64,000 nt of DNA from Filobacillus milosensis (GTDB lineage Bacteria; Bacillota; Bacilli; Bacillales; Alkalibacillaceae): positions 186,001-250,000 of the forward strand of contig NZ_SOPW01000004.1 in NCBI RefSeq assembly GCF_004402015.1, in the 5' to 3' direction. Position numbers and translations under genes: made by a program. This document shows, piece by piece, positions 28,870-38,746 of the stretch. Each line of letters starts with the position of its first letter. The stretch's first letter is position 1. The notes beneath the pieces are model-generated. The model did not search any database, had not been told where the DNA came from, and worked only from the letters and a program-made list of their open reading frames with translations.

Positions 28870-30798
28870 TTAGTTCGGGTCTCCTAAATAGACTCGGATT
28901 ATAGAACCTGATTCTACTTTTTCCCCAGGACTAGGAGATTGCGATATCACTGTGTCGCCTTCTCCATGAACATCTAATCGCAAATCATACAAGTAGGTTC
29001 TTAGCTTTTTGATATCTTCTCCAACTAAACCTGGAACCTCCACTTTTGGAGAGTCTGGCCACTGATATTCCTTTTCTAAACCACCTTCACGCTTAGGTAC
29101 ATCTTTTTTCCTTAAAATATCACCTAATATCTTTCCACCAATAGGACTCGCAACTACACCACCGAATTGAATTGTATTTTTTGGATTATCCACCGCAATA
29201 TAAACTAAGTATTCAGGGTCATCTGCAGGAGCAAAGCCAATAAATGATACGATATGGTTATTCTCTAAATACCGTCCATTAGGTCCTACTTTTTGTGCTG
29301 TACCAGTTTTTCCTCCGACTCGATAACCATCTAAATAAGCACCTCGACCTGTCCCTTTTGCTACAACAGTTTCTAACGCTCGACGTACTTCGCTAGAGGT
29401 TTCTTCAGAAATTACTCTCTCCTTAAGTGTAGGCTCTTTACTCTCAATTACTTCCCCTGTTGCAGGATCAATTAAACCTTTAACCACATATGGCTCATAT
29501 AAATATCCACCATTAATTGCAGCAGCGACAGCAGTCACTTGCTGAATAGGGGTGACAGAAACCCCTTGACCGAAAGCTGATGTAGCAAGTTCAACTGGAC
29601 CTACTTGTTCATCCTTAAATAATATTCCTTTACTTTCTCCTTGTAGATCAATTCCTGTCTTTTGTCCAAAACCGAATTCACGGATATAAGTGAAAAGCTT
29701 CTCTTTACCCAATTTTTGCCCCAAATTAACGAAGCCTGGGTTACAGGAATTCTGAACAACTTCTAAGTAAGATTGACTGCCATGGCCTCCACTATGCCAG
29801 CATCGAATTCTAGCGCCTCCTACTTTAATATGTCCTGAATCGTAATAAGTGTCTTTGTCTAAGTCAACCAGATTTTCTTCTAACGCCGAGGCTAAAGTGA
29901 CAATTTTAAATGTAGATCCAGGCTCATAAGTACTAAATACGGGTAAGTTACGGTTATACACTTCTGGCGCGACAGATTGATATTCAGCCGGATGAAATGT
30001 TGGTCGGCTCGACATCGCTAATACCTGTCCATTATCTGGATCCATAACTATGGCTAACGCTCCATCAGGATCATACTTTGCCTGAGCAATATCTAATTCA
30101 CGCTCAACGATTGATTGAATTTCTGCATCAATTGTAAGGGATAAATGATTACCGTCTTCAGGTGGGCTATAACGGTTAGATAATTGATTCAACCTTCTTC
30201 CTTTTGCATCAGAGAAAAAAGAAAGAGCACCGCGATCACCTTTCAGTTCCTCATCATAACTGGCTTCTAGGCCCATTAATCCCTGGTTGTCAATCCCAGT
30301 AAAGCCTAAGACATGAGCTAATAGTTCATCATGAGGATATAATCTTTTTGAATCTTGAGCTAGATAAATTCCAGGCTCGTTTAGCATTCTTATTTGGTCA
30401 GCTTGTTCTTCAGACAGCTTCTTACCTTCAGGATGAATAATTTCTACTGCGGCCACTTTCGTTAAATGCTTTAGCGCTTCTTCTTCAGTAATTGGTATTA
30501 TATCTGCTAATTTTTTGGCAACTTCTTCTGGGTTTACAATCTGACGAGGAACGACAGCTAAGGTTGGCGCTAATTGGTTGTCCACTAAAACTTCACCATT
30601 TCGATCTAAGATTTTCCCTCTTTCAGCAAATAAAGGAATATCTCGACTCCATAATTCCTCAGCTTTTGCCAGAATCTCCTCACTGCCTATTAACTGAACA
30701 TAGGCTAATCGACCGAGCATGATAATAAAATATAAAGCAATTAATAAAAAAACAGTAGTCAAACGTCTTTTCACAGTTACTGCAGCAATTCGTCTCAA
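28870..30798 (-). CDS. spoVD: Sporulation-specific class B penicillin-binding protein SpoVD
   Basis: Transpeptidase needed for spore cortex; 642 residues. One N-terminal membrane helix (TTVFLLIALYFIIMLGRL) is followed by the PBP dimerisation domain. The active serine lies in STFK (residue 295), then SCNPGFVN near residue 352 and KTGTAQKVG near residue 494. A single C-terminal PASTA domain occupies about residues 580-642 (VEVPGLVGEDIKKL). SpoVD pairs with SpoVE, encoded about 5 kb away. Confidence 0.93.
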   Translation of the reverse strand: MRRIAAVTVKRRLTTVFLLIALYFIIMLGRLAYVQLIGSEEILAKAEELWSRDIPLFAERGKILDRNGEVLVDNQLAPTLAVVPRQIVNPEEVAKKLADIIPITEEEALKHLTKVAAVEIIHPEGKKLSEEQADQIRMLNEPGIYLAQDSKRLYPHDELLAHVLGFTGIDNQGLMGLEASYDEELKGDRGALSFFSDAKGRRLNQLSNRYSPPEDGNHLSLTIDAEIQSIVERELDIAQAKYDPDGALAIVMDPDNGQVLAMSSRPTFHPAEYQSVAPEVYNRNLPVFSTYEPGSTFKIVTLASALEENLVDLDKDTYYDSGHIKVGGARIRCWHSGGHGSQSYLEVVQNSCNPGFVNLGQKLGKEKLFTYIREFGFGQKTGIDLQGESKGILFKDEQVGPVELATSAFGQGVSVTPIQQVTAVAAAINGGYLYEPYVVKGLIDPATGEVIESKEPTLKERVISEETSSEVRRALETVVAKGTGRGAYLDGYRVGGKTGTAQKVGPNGRYLENNHIVSFIGFAPADDPEYLVYIAVDNPKNTIQFGGVVASPIGGKILGDILRKKDVPKREGGLEKEYQWPDSPKVEVPGLVGEDIKKLRTYLYDLRLDVHGEGDTVISQSPSPGEKVESGSIIRVYLGDPN

Positions 30799-30898
30799 TG
30801 TGTCATTCTCCTTTGCACATAATCCTTATGCTTGTATTAAAACTATGAAAAAACGTATTAAATTAGACCACTGTTTCTTAAAAAGCTTTCTATAAAAG

Positions 30899-33121
30899 CT
30901 ATTCATCTGATGATTGATTTGTATCTTGGTTTTCCGAGTTCTCCTCTTCGTTTTGATCCGTTTGTTGTTCCGTTTTAGTCTTTAGTTCTACAATCAAATG
31001 ACTGTCATTAGACAGTTTTGATCCGACAGGAATATTTTGTTTAATAACAAAACCTTTTCCAAGGAAGTCAACCTTAATCTCAAGTAACTCTACCAGAGAT
31101 AATACTTCTCTCAAAGTCCAATCAGAGACATCTGGCATGGTTGGCTCGCCATTCGTTTGTAAGATGATATGTTTGTTTCGTAATACCGTATCACCTTCTT
31201 TTGGTGTTGAATCTACAATTTGATCTCCATTACCAGCTACTGTTACTTTAAACTCTTGTTCTTTTAACCTACTAACTACCTGCTTAGTCGGTTGTTTGTA
31301 AAGGTCCTCTAATTTTGTTGATTTAATAGTCTGTTCGGCATCTTGGTCAGGTTCTACTTCTAAATAATGAAGACTGTTTTCCATGACAGTTTTATAAATG
31401 TATGACGTTGTATCAGATCCATAAAAACTATAATCAATTTTAGGTCGCTGAACAGCTACATACATCATTAACTCCGGGTCTTCTTTAGGTGCCATACCGA
31501 TAAATGAATATAATAGATTATCAGCACCATCCATGTAGCCTCCACCTTCTGGATTAGGCATTTGTGCTGTACCAGTTTTGCCAAACGTTGAAAAGTTCTC
31601 TAGACGAAACTTTTTACCTGTACCGTCCTCTGACACGACTGTTGATTCTAATAAATCTTTTACTTTTTCAACTGTATCAGGTGATATTGGATTTCCTACA
31701 TACTCAGTTTTATTTTCAAAAACTATTTCTTGGTTATTAGGATTTTTGATATGAGACGTTACGAAAGGCTTAACCATTTTACCTTCGTTGGCCAATACAG
31801 ATGCAGCTTTCATAATCTGAATTGGTGTAAACGTTGAATTCTGACCAAACGCCGTTGTGATTTGGTCCATTGGGTACCTATAAGAAATCGTCCCTATTTT
31901 TTCCCCTTTCAAATCAATCCCTGTTGCTTGATCAAATTGAAACGCATGAAGATATTCCAAATATTTCTCAGGACCAAGCTGTTCCCATAGTATTTTAGCA
32001 AAGGCTACGTTTGATGAATGACGTACACCTTCATCATAAGTAATGACGCCCCAGCCTTTATCATTATAATCGCTGATATACCTGTAATTCTCATTAATTC
32101 TATATCGACCGGACTGGTAAGTATCTGACCCATTATAAACACCTTCTTCGATTGCTGCAGAAAGTGTAAATATTTTCATAGTTGAACCTGGTTCGAAAGG
32201 ATACGATATGGCATCATTGTACCAGTTTTGAATGTTCTCCCGTGTGTTGGGATTAAAACTTGGTCTATTACTAATCGCTAATACTTCACCCGTATCAGGA
32301 TCCATAACAATCCCGATAATTTTCTCTGGCTCATATTTTTCATCAACAGTTGTCATCGCATCTTCTAAAAATGTCTGGATTTTCTGATCAATAGTCAGAT
32401 AAATGTCGTTTCCATCCTTAGGCTGCTGAACCTGTTCTTCAGCATTTAACAATTTATATCCATACTTATCTCTTTTAAAACGGATATAACCGTTCTCGCC
32501 TTTTAATTGTTCATTGTACTCTTGTTCAACACCATATGCGCCAACGATTTCTTCCTTCTGTGTTTCTTCGTTAACCTTCTCTTCTGTAAAGCCTAACACA
32601 TGTGAAGCAAAGGAACCGTTTGGATAGTATCGCTGTAGTCCACTATCAAAATATAGACCTGGTAATTCTAACGACTCTATCTCTTGCTTTTTCTCCTCTG
32701 TTAAATTACTTCCAAAACGACCAAATTCAACTTGGAATTTTCCACCTTCTAGTATTTCAACAATTCTAGCTTCATTTAAACCGATAATATGTGCCAATTT
32801 CGCCGCTGTTTTTTGGAAATCTTCGACATGTAATGGCTTCGAGGAATTGCCCGTATATTCCTCATCAACAATCGCGTACAAATCATAACTAGGTTTATTG
32901 CCTGCTAATACCATACCTGTTTTGTCAAAGATTTCACCACGTTCTGCCTCTAGTTCACTGTTTGAATCTCTAAATTTATCAGCAAAATTAATTAAATCGA
33001 CCGATTGTACTTCACCAGTAATTTGGATGTACATAAAACGGCCGATTATTAGCATAAATATTAGTGTAAATATACCAACGAGCATGATAGACATTACACT
33101 TTTCTGATTAATTTTTGACAT
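30899..33121 (-). CDS. pbpB: Class B penicillin-binding protein 2B (FtsI-like)
   Basis: Septal transpeptidase of the vegetative divisome, 740 residues from the ATG at 33121 (MSKINQKSVMSIML). A GTG four codons upstream is possible but overlaps the AAGGTG site. One membrane helix leads into the dimerisation domain. The active serine is in GSTMKIFTL near residue 309, SSNVAFAKI and FGKTGTAQMPN follow. Two PASTA repeats and an acidic glutamine-rich tail end the protein. It lies between ftsL and spoVD. Confidence 0.94.
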   Translation of the reverse strand: MSKINQKSVMSIMLVGIFTLIFMLIIGRFMYIQITGEVQSVDLINFADKFRDSNSELEAERGEIFDKTGMVLAGNKPSYDLYAIVDEEYTGNSSKPLHVEDFQKTAAKLAHIIGLNEARIVEILEGGKFQVEFGRFGSNLTEEKKQEIESLELPGLYFDSGLQRYYPNGSFASHVLGFTEEKVNEETQKEEIVGAYGVEQEYNEQLKGENGYIRFKRDKYGYKLLNAEEQVQQPKDGNDIYLTIDQKIQTFLEDAMTTVDEKYEPEKIIGIVMDPDTGEVLAISNRPSFNPNTRENIQNWYNDAISYPFEPGSTMKIFTLSAAIEEGVYNGSDTYQSGRYRINENYRYISDYNDKGWGVITYDEGVRHSSNVAFAKILWEQLGPEKYLEYLHAFQFDQATGIDLKGEKIGTISYRYPMDQITTAFGQNSTFTPIQIMKAASVLANEGKMVKPFVTSHIKNPNNQEIVFENKTEYVGNPISPDTVEKVKDLLESTVVSEDGTGKKFRLENFSTFGKTGTAQMPNPEGGGYMDGADNLLYSFIGMAPKEDPELMMYVAVQRPKIDYSFYGSDTTSYIYKTVMENSLHYLEVEPDQDAEQTIKSTKLEDLYKQPTKQVVSRLKEQEFKVTVAGNGDQIVDSTPKEGDTVLRNKHIILQTNGEPTMPDVSDWTLREVLSLVELLEIKVDFLGKGFVIKQNIPVGSKLSNDSHLIVELKTKTEQQTDQNEEENSENQDTNQSSDE

Positions 33122-33136
33122 ATTCCCCGACACACC

Positions 33137-33514
33137 TTAATTAGATTGAGATGCCTGTTTAACTTTCGCGTTCTTAATGTTTAAACCATGTTCTTCAGCA
33201 ATTGCCAAAATACGACTTGGTTTGCTCATTTCTTTTACCTCAGCAACTAATGTAGTGTTTTCAGATTGATAATGCGTGATGTTTTGATTAACTTGCTGAA
33301 TATCACGGTTTAAGGTATCAATCGATGACGAGTATTGAACTGTAAAAATCATAGCGATGGCTACAATTATAATACCAGCCGAATATAAAACTTTTTCACC
33401 CTTAGAAAACCATGATTTTCTTAGTGGTTGTTGTTTTTTCTTTGGGGTAGGTGGTGATTGATACGTTTTTCTCTCAGGTACCATAGAATACTTTCTAATT
33501 TCTTCTGCCGCCAT
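33137..33514 (-). CDS. ftsL: Cell-division protein FtsL
   Basis: A 125-residue bitopic protein. A proline- and lysine-rich cytosolic region of about 40 residues is followed by one membrane helix (VLYSAGIIIVAIAMIFTV) and a short coiled coil with TLNRDIQQVNQNITHYQSEN. It forms the FtsL-DivIC-DivIB complex that activates septal synthesis. It lies two bases after rsmH and directly ahead of pbpB. Confidence 0.93.
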   Translation of the reverse strand: MAAEEIRKYSMVPERKTYQSPPTPKKKQQPLRKSWFSKGEKVLYSAGIIIVAIAMIFTVQYSSSIDTLNRDIQQVNQNITHYQSENTTLVAEVKEMSKPSRILAIAEEHGLNIKNAKVKQASQSN

Positions 33515-33516
33515 GA

Positions 33517-34491
33517 TTAATTCCTCCTTCTATCCATTGAATATTGCTCTTCCCATTCTTTAACTTTCTCAGCAATTCTCAATTTAGCTGAGCGTGACCT
33601 TCTATTCTCTTCTAATTCATCTTCATTTGGTAAGATTGGTTTTCTTGTAATTAACTTAAATGGTGGTTGTACTTCATTTGGCATGATTGGTATATCTTTA
33701 GGAATATCTGGACCAGTACTCCACTTTTTCATTGATTGCTTACAAATTCGATCTTCTAATGAGTGGAAAGTAATGACTGCAATCCTTCCACCAATACTTA
33801 ATTTTTTTGCAGCTTGATCTAACGCTTGTTCGAATACATTTAACTCGTCGTTGACAGCTATACGAATAGCTTGGAAGACTCTTTTAGCAGGGTGCCCACC
33901 TTTTCTTCTCGCAAAAGCAGGTATCCCTTCCTTAATTAAATCCACAAGCTCATATGTTGTTTCAATTGGCTTAGTCTCTCTGGCCTTTTCAATTTTTCTG
34001 GCAATTTGTTTAGCAAATTTTTCTTCTCCATATTTAGAAAAAGTTCTTACCAGATCTTCAAAAGCCCACTCATTCACCACTTGATAAGCGCTTAAATCAC
34101 TGTCTTGATTCATTCGCATGTCTAATGGTGCGTTATACTGATAACTAAAACCTCTTTTAGCTTCATCCAATTGCGGTGATGAAACACCTAAATCAAATAT
34201 GATGCCATCAACTTCTTTTATACCTAATCGATTTAATTCCTCATCTAAGTGAGCAAAATTTTCATGTACTAAAGTTAAACGATTTTCATAGTCACTTAGT
34301 TCACTTTTTGCATATTCAATTGCTTTTAAATCTTGATCAAAAGCAATCAACTTTCCATTATCAGATAGTTGTTCAACAATTCGTTTCGAGTGACCTGCAC
34401 CCCCTAAAGTGCAGTCCACATAAATGCCATCTTCTTTGATGTTTAAACCTTTGATTGCTTCATTATTCAACACACTGTAGTGTTCGAACAT
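33517..34491 (-). CDS. rsmH: 16S rRNA (cytosine-1402-N4)-methyltransferase
   Basis: A 324-residue SAM-dependent enzyme (MraW). The SAM region is [19 protein letters not shown] near residue 25. [20 protein letters not shown] near residue 98, [20 protein letters not shown] near residue 198 and [10 protein letters not shown] near residue 240 are family signatures. Placed after mraZ in the usual mraZ-rsmH-ftsL-pbpB order. Confidence 0.97.
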   Translation of the reverse strand: MFEHYSVLNNEAIKGLNIKEDGIYVDCTLGGAGHSKRIVEQLSDNGKLIAFDQDLKAIEYAKSELSDYENRLTLVHENFAHLDEELNRLGIKEVDGIIFDLGVSSPQLDEAKRGFSYQYNAPLDMRMNQDSDLSAYQVVNEWAFEDLVRTFSKYGEEKFAKQIARKIEKARETKPIETTYELVDLIKEGIPAFARRKGGHPAKRVFQAIRIAVNDELNVFEQALDQAAKKLSIGGRIAVITFHSLEDRICKQSMKKWSTGPDIPKDIPIMPNEVQPPFKLITRKPILPNEDELEENRRSRSAKLRIAEKVKEWEEQYSMDRRRN

Positions 34492-34508
34492 ACTGGCACC
34501 TCTTCGTT

Positions 34509-34940
34509 TTAAATATCAAAATCCATCATATTCTCCGCAATCTCAGCAAAAGACTCTTCAGACTCTTCAACGTAGTCTGTCCATTTATCTTTCGACCATA
34601 ATTCAATGCGGTTTGATACCCCAATAATGATACATTCTTTTTCAAGGTCCGCGAAATTTCTTAGCGGAGATGGAATGTTAATTCGCCCTTGCTTATCAAT
34701 TTCACATTCAATGGCTCCAGAAAAGAAAAACCTTGTAAAGGCTCGTGCATCTTTCTTAGTTAAAGGTAATTTCTTTAGCTTCTCTTCTAGAATTCGCCAT
34801 TCTTCTTGTGGGTATGCAAATAAACAATTGTCTAATCCACGGGTTAAAACAAAAGAATCGCCAAGTCCTTCACGGAACTTAGCAGGAACAATAATTCGTC
34901 CCTTTGAATCTATATTATGTTGGAATTCACCCATGAACAT
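34509..34940 (-). CDS. mraZ: Transcriptional regulator MraZ
   Basis: A 143-residue DNA-binding protein that represses the dcw cluster in several bacteria. It has two AbrB-like halves: [20 protein letters not shown] (residues 2-21) and [19 protein letters not shown] near residue 77. The ATG at 34940 matches the family start. The conserved operator triple repeat lies 28 bases upstream, which supports autoregulation. Confidence 0.96.
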   Translation of the reverse strand: MFMGEFQHNIDSKGRIIVPAKFREGLGDSFVLTRGLDNCLFAYPQEEWRILEEKLKKLPLTKKDARAFTRFFFSGAIECEIDKQGRINIPSPLRNFADLEKECIIIGVSNRIELWSKDKWTDYVEESEESFAEIAENMMDFDI

Positions 34941-34967
34941 AGACTTCGCCCCACTTTTTCATTAGTT

Positions 34968-34992
34968 TACCACATTCCCCCACTTTCTACCA
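34968..34992 (-). promoter_or_regulatory. MraZ operator (three pentamer direct repeats)
   Basis: On the minus strand the sequence reads TGGTA-gaaag-TGGGG-gaatg-TGGTA. The three pentamers match the TGGGN direct repeats with five-base spacers known as MraZ boxes, giving an exact ten-base period. The site lies just upstream of mraZ. The -10 and -35 boxes that go with it are not clear. Confidence 0.8.
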
Positions 34993-35015
34993 CTTCATTT
35001 TTTAATTTTTTTAAA

Positions 35016-35058
35016 AAAATTAAAAAACACGCATCCAGGATTAACCTGAATGCGTGTT
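35016..35058 (-). terminator. Terminator after bshC
   Basis: Arms AACACGCATTCAGG and CCTGGATGCGTGTT on the minus strand flank the loop TTAAT and run into TTTTTTAATTTTTTT. It insulates the dcw promoter region from bshC. Confidence 0.9.
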
Positions 35059-35112
35059 ACATCAACATTTTTAAATATAAATTTAAGGTGGGGGATGGTG
35101 GTGACTGAGTGG

Positions 35113-36735
35113 TTACAATTCTACCACTATGTGATCTTGTTCCCATCTAGGTGGAACATTTAACAACCTTTGAGGTAAATCCATCCCAAATTCATTCATA
35201 AAATATACGATATTCCACACTCTTTCCTGCAACCCTTGGCCAGGGTAGTAAAAACTGTTCAATTCATCTAAATAACTAACAGTTTGATTGTTTTTACGTT
35301 TAATTTCTCGTGACATCCTTTTACCTAATGTATCTAACTCATCATGAAGAATGTTTAAATTCGACTTAGCATAAGCGCCGATATCATCTTGTATTTCATA
35401 AGCTACATCCTGAATAGGTTCATGTAGTTTTGAAACTTCCCTTTTCATTTGAGCAATCAGTTCTTCCACTGGTTTTGATGTCTGGCGTTTTAACCAATTC
35501 ATTTTGTACTGATTGGTTCCCTGATGAAAAAGTTTCTCTAGACTCAAACCAAATTGATTTAACCGTTGTTTGTGTTTAGGTGTTAATAGAGTTAATGACA
35601 ACCTTGGGGTAACAATCGGAAATTGGAGACCCACCGCTTCAAAACTTTGCTTTAGTACAGACCAATAGGCAATTTCACCAGGTCCACCAACGAAAGAAAG
35701 AACTGGAAAAACCATTTCCTGCATCATTGGACGCGTAACTACATTATTACTAAAACAATACGGTTCGTCGTTCACTTTTTGGATTAATTCTTCTTGAGAC
35801 AATTTGATTTGTTCATCTTTTGTTATCCAAAGGTTTCCATGCTTCTCTAATAATTGTCTCTCTCCATTCAAGTGATAAAACAAATGACCATCTTCTGCCG
35901 ATGCATCAAGAGAAATGGTATAACCTTTTTCTGCTTGTGTATTTAATTCTTGAACGACAGAAGTTGAAATTTCTTCTTGCTTTTTGATGATTTGGATAAA
36001 ATAATCTTTTTCTAACTCCCTTAAGCCCTCGTCATCTGAATCGACTAATACGAGGCCAGTATCCTTAAATAATCGATTAAGGAGTTGAGCAAAATAGTCA
36101 ACAAAAGTGTCACTACCATCTATACAATCAATTAATAAACGATATAAATCCGAAGAGTATTCTGTTTCTTGCAGAGATTGGAATAAGTCCTTAATCCATT
36201 TTTGTAATTCATCTTGATTAAGTATACGGTTAGAAACCGGTGTCTTCTCAGAATCTTTTGCGTCTAATTTATACTTGTTCAACCTCTGATTCTCATAATT
36301 AAATACATGATTAATTTCTTCAAAATCATGGTCTTCTCCAGCTATCCAAAAAACAGGAATAACAGGTTGTTGTAAGTATTCACTCTGTTCTTTTGCTTGA
36401 AGAATAATAGAAATAATCTTATGGATGGTATAGAGAGGTCCAGTTAAAATACCGGCTTGTTGACCTCCAATGACTACAACTGATTTTGAATCTCTGAGCT
36501 TTTCAATATTATTTTTAACATGTTGGTCCATTCCCCATTTGTGATTTTGAGTAAGTAATACCTGAACCAATTCTTCACGTTTATAAGCCTGCTGACACAA
36601 ATATTCATAACGTTTTTTGAAATTACTTAAATGATAAGGGTCATAATGAAATTGAGTATAAATAGATTCTTCTCTATTTCTATAATCAGATATAAGTGCT
36701 GATTGATTATCTAATGAGATCGACTGAACGTTCAT
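35113..36735 (-). CDS. bshC: Bacillithiol biosynthesis cysteine-adding enzyme
   Basis: BshC joins cysteine to glucosaminyl-malate in the last step of bacillithiol synthesis. The 540-residue length is normal for the family. Family segments are VVVIGGQQAGILTGPLYT near residue 88 and PVFWIAGEDHDFEEINHVFN near residue 128, both in the Rossmann-like domain. A predicted coiled-coil helix lies near residues 430-490. B. subtilis yllA is in the same place next to mraZ. Confidence 0.92.
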   Translation of the reverse strand: MNVQSISLDNQSALISDYRNREESIYTQFHYDPYHLSNFKKRYEYLCQQAYKREELVQVLLTQNHKWGMDQHVKNNIEKLRDSKSVVVIGGQQAGILTGPLYTIHKIISIILQAKEQSEYLQQPVIPVFWIAGEDHDFEEINHVFNYENQRLNKYKLDAKDSEKTPVSNRILNQDELQKWIKDLFQSLQETEYSSDLYRLLIDCIDGSDTFVDYFAQLLNRLFKDTGLVLVDSDDEGLRELEKDYFIQIIKKQEEISTSVVQELNTQAEKGYTISLDASAEDGHLFYHLNGERQLLEKHGNLWITKDEQIKLSQEELIQKVNDEPYCFSNNVVTRPMMQEMVFPVLSFVGGPGEIAYWSVLKQSFEAVGLQFPIVTPRLSLTLLTPKHKQRLNQFGLSLEKLFHQGTNQYKMNWLKRQTSKPVEELIAQMKREVSKLHEPIQDVAYEIQDDIGAYAKSNLNILHDELDTLGKRMSREIKRKNNQTVSYLDELNSFYYPGQGLQERVWNIVYFMNEFGMDLPQRLLNVPPRWEQDHIVVEL

Positions 36736-36822
36736 GTTAATACCTACCTTTATCTATGTATCACGTTTTTCACTCTGATTAGTATTTTATCTAATTCTTA
36801 CTAATAATTCACATCATCTGTT

Positions 36823-37194
36823 TCAATAAGTTAGGTAGATACCAATTGGAACTAATACCAAATAGCTTAATGCAAGCAAAATAAACCCTCCACGCCAAAC
36901 TATTCGAGCTGCTTGCCATATGTTTATATCAATTTCATTCTTCCACTGGATAGTTATGACTGCTATGATGGCTAACATATATGTAATAATCGTCCATGTA
37001 AGAAATGAATTTTCAAATATGAGATAAAGCAAAGCATTAACTGCAATTATAAAAAAGACACTAGACAAATCTGCAGCAATTTTAGTTGAACGCGTAGCCT
37101 GATTAGTTACTTTTTTAAGTACGAAAAACAGAATAAAAAATGAGATGTAAGGTATAGTTGCTAGAATAGCCACTAATGTTAACAGTAAATCCAT
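36823..37194 (-). CDS. Membrane protein of the DUF3397 family
   Basis: A 123-residue protein with four hydrophobic helices and little soluble sequence. The arrangement resembles the DUF3397 family found between the ketopantoate reductase gene and bshC in Bacillaceae. Function is unknown. It lies ten bases from the panE-like gene, so the two are probably co-transcribed. Confidence 0.7.
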   Translation of the reverse strand: MDLLLTLVAILATIPYISFFILFFVLKKVTNQATRSTKIAADLSSVFFIIAVNALLYLIFENSFLTWTIITYMLAIIAVITIQWKNEIDINIWQAARIVWRGGFILLALSYLVLVPIGIYLTY

Positions 37195-37204
37195 AGTGAA
37201 CTCC

Positions 37205-38062
37205 TTAAATATTTTCTTTAGCTTTAATTAATTGATATATGAGCGAATGGGACGGTAGTGTCTCTTGAGATTGTTTTAAAATAAATCCGTTAATGTAATC
37301 AATTTCCGTCTGCTTATTTTGTTGAATATCTTTTAGCATAGATGAATGATTTTCTTTAGTTTGACTTGCTACTTTCTGAACTAATGACCATGCATGGTTT
37401 GAATCGATCTTCATTGCTAACGCCGCTTCATGAGATAATTGATGGGCTATATCTTTTAGATAATCATTTGTTAAGATTTCACCATTCTTCACTTCGAAAA
37501 GCGCAGTAAGTGGGTTAATAACACTATTAACAATTAACTTTTCATGCAAAACCTGTGATAAATTAGAAGCGAATTCAACATTTATTACGTCACGACTCAG
37601 TTGATTAGCAGTACGAATTGCTATGTCATTGTTATCGGCAACAGAAGCTATTCTGATTAGCCCCGCTCCCTTTAAACTGATTGAATGGTCCTCTAATTTA
37701 CTAATACCGTAATCACAGGTACCAACTAATATATTTTTTAATTCAACAGAGACTTTTTCAATGTGACCTAATCCATTTTGCAAAAAAAGAAATGTTGTTG
37801 TTTCAGATACTTCTTTAAGTACAGGCAATAGATTATCAATGTGGGGTTGCTTCACGCAAATAATTAATAAGTCATGCTTTTTAATATTTTCTACAAGTTC
37901 AACATCAATATGAAAAGGCTTTTGATCAACCAATATTCCGTTCTTTAGAATACTTTGTCGTTGACGATCTCGTCTGCAATATCCCGTTACATTATGACTT
38001 TCAGACAATTGAGATGCAACAAATAAACCCACTGAACCTAATCCAATTACCCCAATATTCAT
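37205..38062 (-). CDS. panE: Ketopantoate reductase family protein (YlbQ-like)
   Basis: A 285-residue NADPH-dependent dehydrogenase. The dinucleotide motif GVIGLGSVGLFVASQL occupies residues 4-19. Catalytic lysine region EKLIVNSVINPLTALFEVKN near residue 165 is typical of PanE. The family reduces 2-dehydropantoate to pantoate for coenzyme A synthesis; B. subtilis YlbQ is the counterpart at this position. Coenzyme A-related coaD lies about 8 kb away in the same region. Confidence 0.88.
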   Translation of the reverse strand: MNIGVIGLGSVGLFVASQLSESHNVTGYCRRDRQRQSILKNGILVDQKPFHIDVELVENIKKHDLLIICVKQPHIDNLLPVLKEVSETTTFLFLQNGLGHIEKVSVELKNILVGTCDYGISKLEDHSISLKGAGLIRIASVADNNDIAIRTANQLSRDVINVEFASNLSQVLHEKLIVNSVINPLTALFEVKNGEILTNDYLKDIAHQLSHEAALAMKIDSNHAWSLVQKVASQTKENHSSMLKDIQQNKQTEIDYINGFILKQSQETLPSHSLIYQLIKAKENI

Positions 38063-38150
38063 AGGACACCTTCCCTACCTTTTCTTTTATTTTATCAAAA
38101 AATTGTATGAATAGAAGATTCTTGTCGAATAATTTATATTAGTGCTTTCA

Positions 38151-38179
38151 TTTTCAACGAAAAATATTTATATTATAAT
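38151..38179 (+). promoter_or_regulatory. Possible promoter of ylbP
   Basis: A perfect TATAAT (38174-38179) lies 17 bases after TTTTCA (38151-38156). It faces ylbP and is about 30 bases before its start. The -35 box is weak. Confidence 0.5.
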
Positions 38180-38209
38180 GATATTAGCATAACTAAGGGG
38201 GCATTGTTC

Positions 38210-38683
38210 ATGTCAGGGGAAGTAGAAAGACTGTTAATAAACTTTAAAACGCTAGAGGAATTCAAAAAATTTAAAGAGTACGGCATTCAAGAATTATCAA
38301 TGTTTGAAGAGTTACAGCACAATATGATTGAAAACAATAGCGAATCCCCATTTTTCGGTATTTATTACGGAAATTCGTTAGTTGCTCGAATGAGTCTTTA
38401 TCAAGTTAATCAAAAATACGATTTTTATTTTGATCCTAAACAAGACTATTTAGAGCTTTGGAAACTGGAAGTTTTAGAAAACTATCGACATAAAGGCTTT
38501 GGTCAAAAGCTAGTTGAGTTTGCTAAAAGCTTCGAGCTACCGATCAAAACAAATGCAAGAATCAATTCTCAGGGCTTTTGGGAGAAGATGGGCTTTCAAC
38601 CTGCCACTTATGAAATGGAAAGAGACTTTGGAGAGAACCCATTTATTTGGATGCCTAAAGGCGTAGACGAAAAAAATAATTAA
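38210..38683 (+). CDS. ylbP: GNAT-family acetyltransferase YlbP
   Basis: A 157-residue protein with the acetyl-CoA region LEVLENYRHKGFGQKLVEFA near residue 88 (the RHKGFGQ loop). The family transfers an acetyl group to an unknown acceptor. The ATG at 38210 follows AAGGGGG; a TTG two codons earlier is less likely. It faces right and converges on rsfA over a shared terminator. Position between panE and rsfA is as in B. subtilis. Confidence 0.87.
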   Translation: MSGEVERLLINFKTLEEFKKFKEYGIQELSMFEELQHNMIENNSESPFFGIYYGNSLVARMSLYQVNQKYDFYFDPKQDYLELWKLEVLENYRHKGFGQKLVEFAKSFELPIKTNARINSQGFWEKMGFQPATYEMERDFGENPFIWMPKGVDEKNN

Positions 38684-38704
38684 AAAAATTCTGTTAATGC
38701 ACAC

Positions 38705-38746
38705 AAAAATCTCTTCCACCTTTATTGTAGATGGAAGAGATTTTTT
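38705..38746. terminator. Bidirectional terminator between ylbP and rsfA
   Basis: Arms AAAAATCTCTTCCA and TGGAAGAGATTTTTT flank an open loop, with A and T runs at both ends. It serves convergent ylbP and rsfA and reaches the rsfA stop codon. Confidence 0.9.

Noticed and set aside
34917-35108. Open frame of 63 codons on the plus strand upstream of mraZ
   Set aside because: It is antisense to the MraZ operator and the bshC terminator and has no ribosome binding site.
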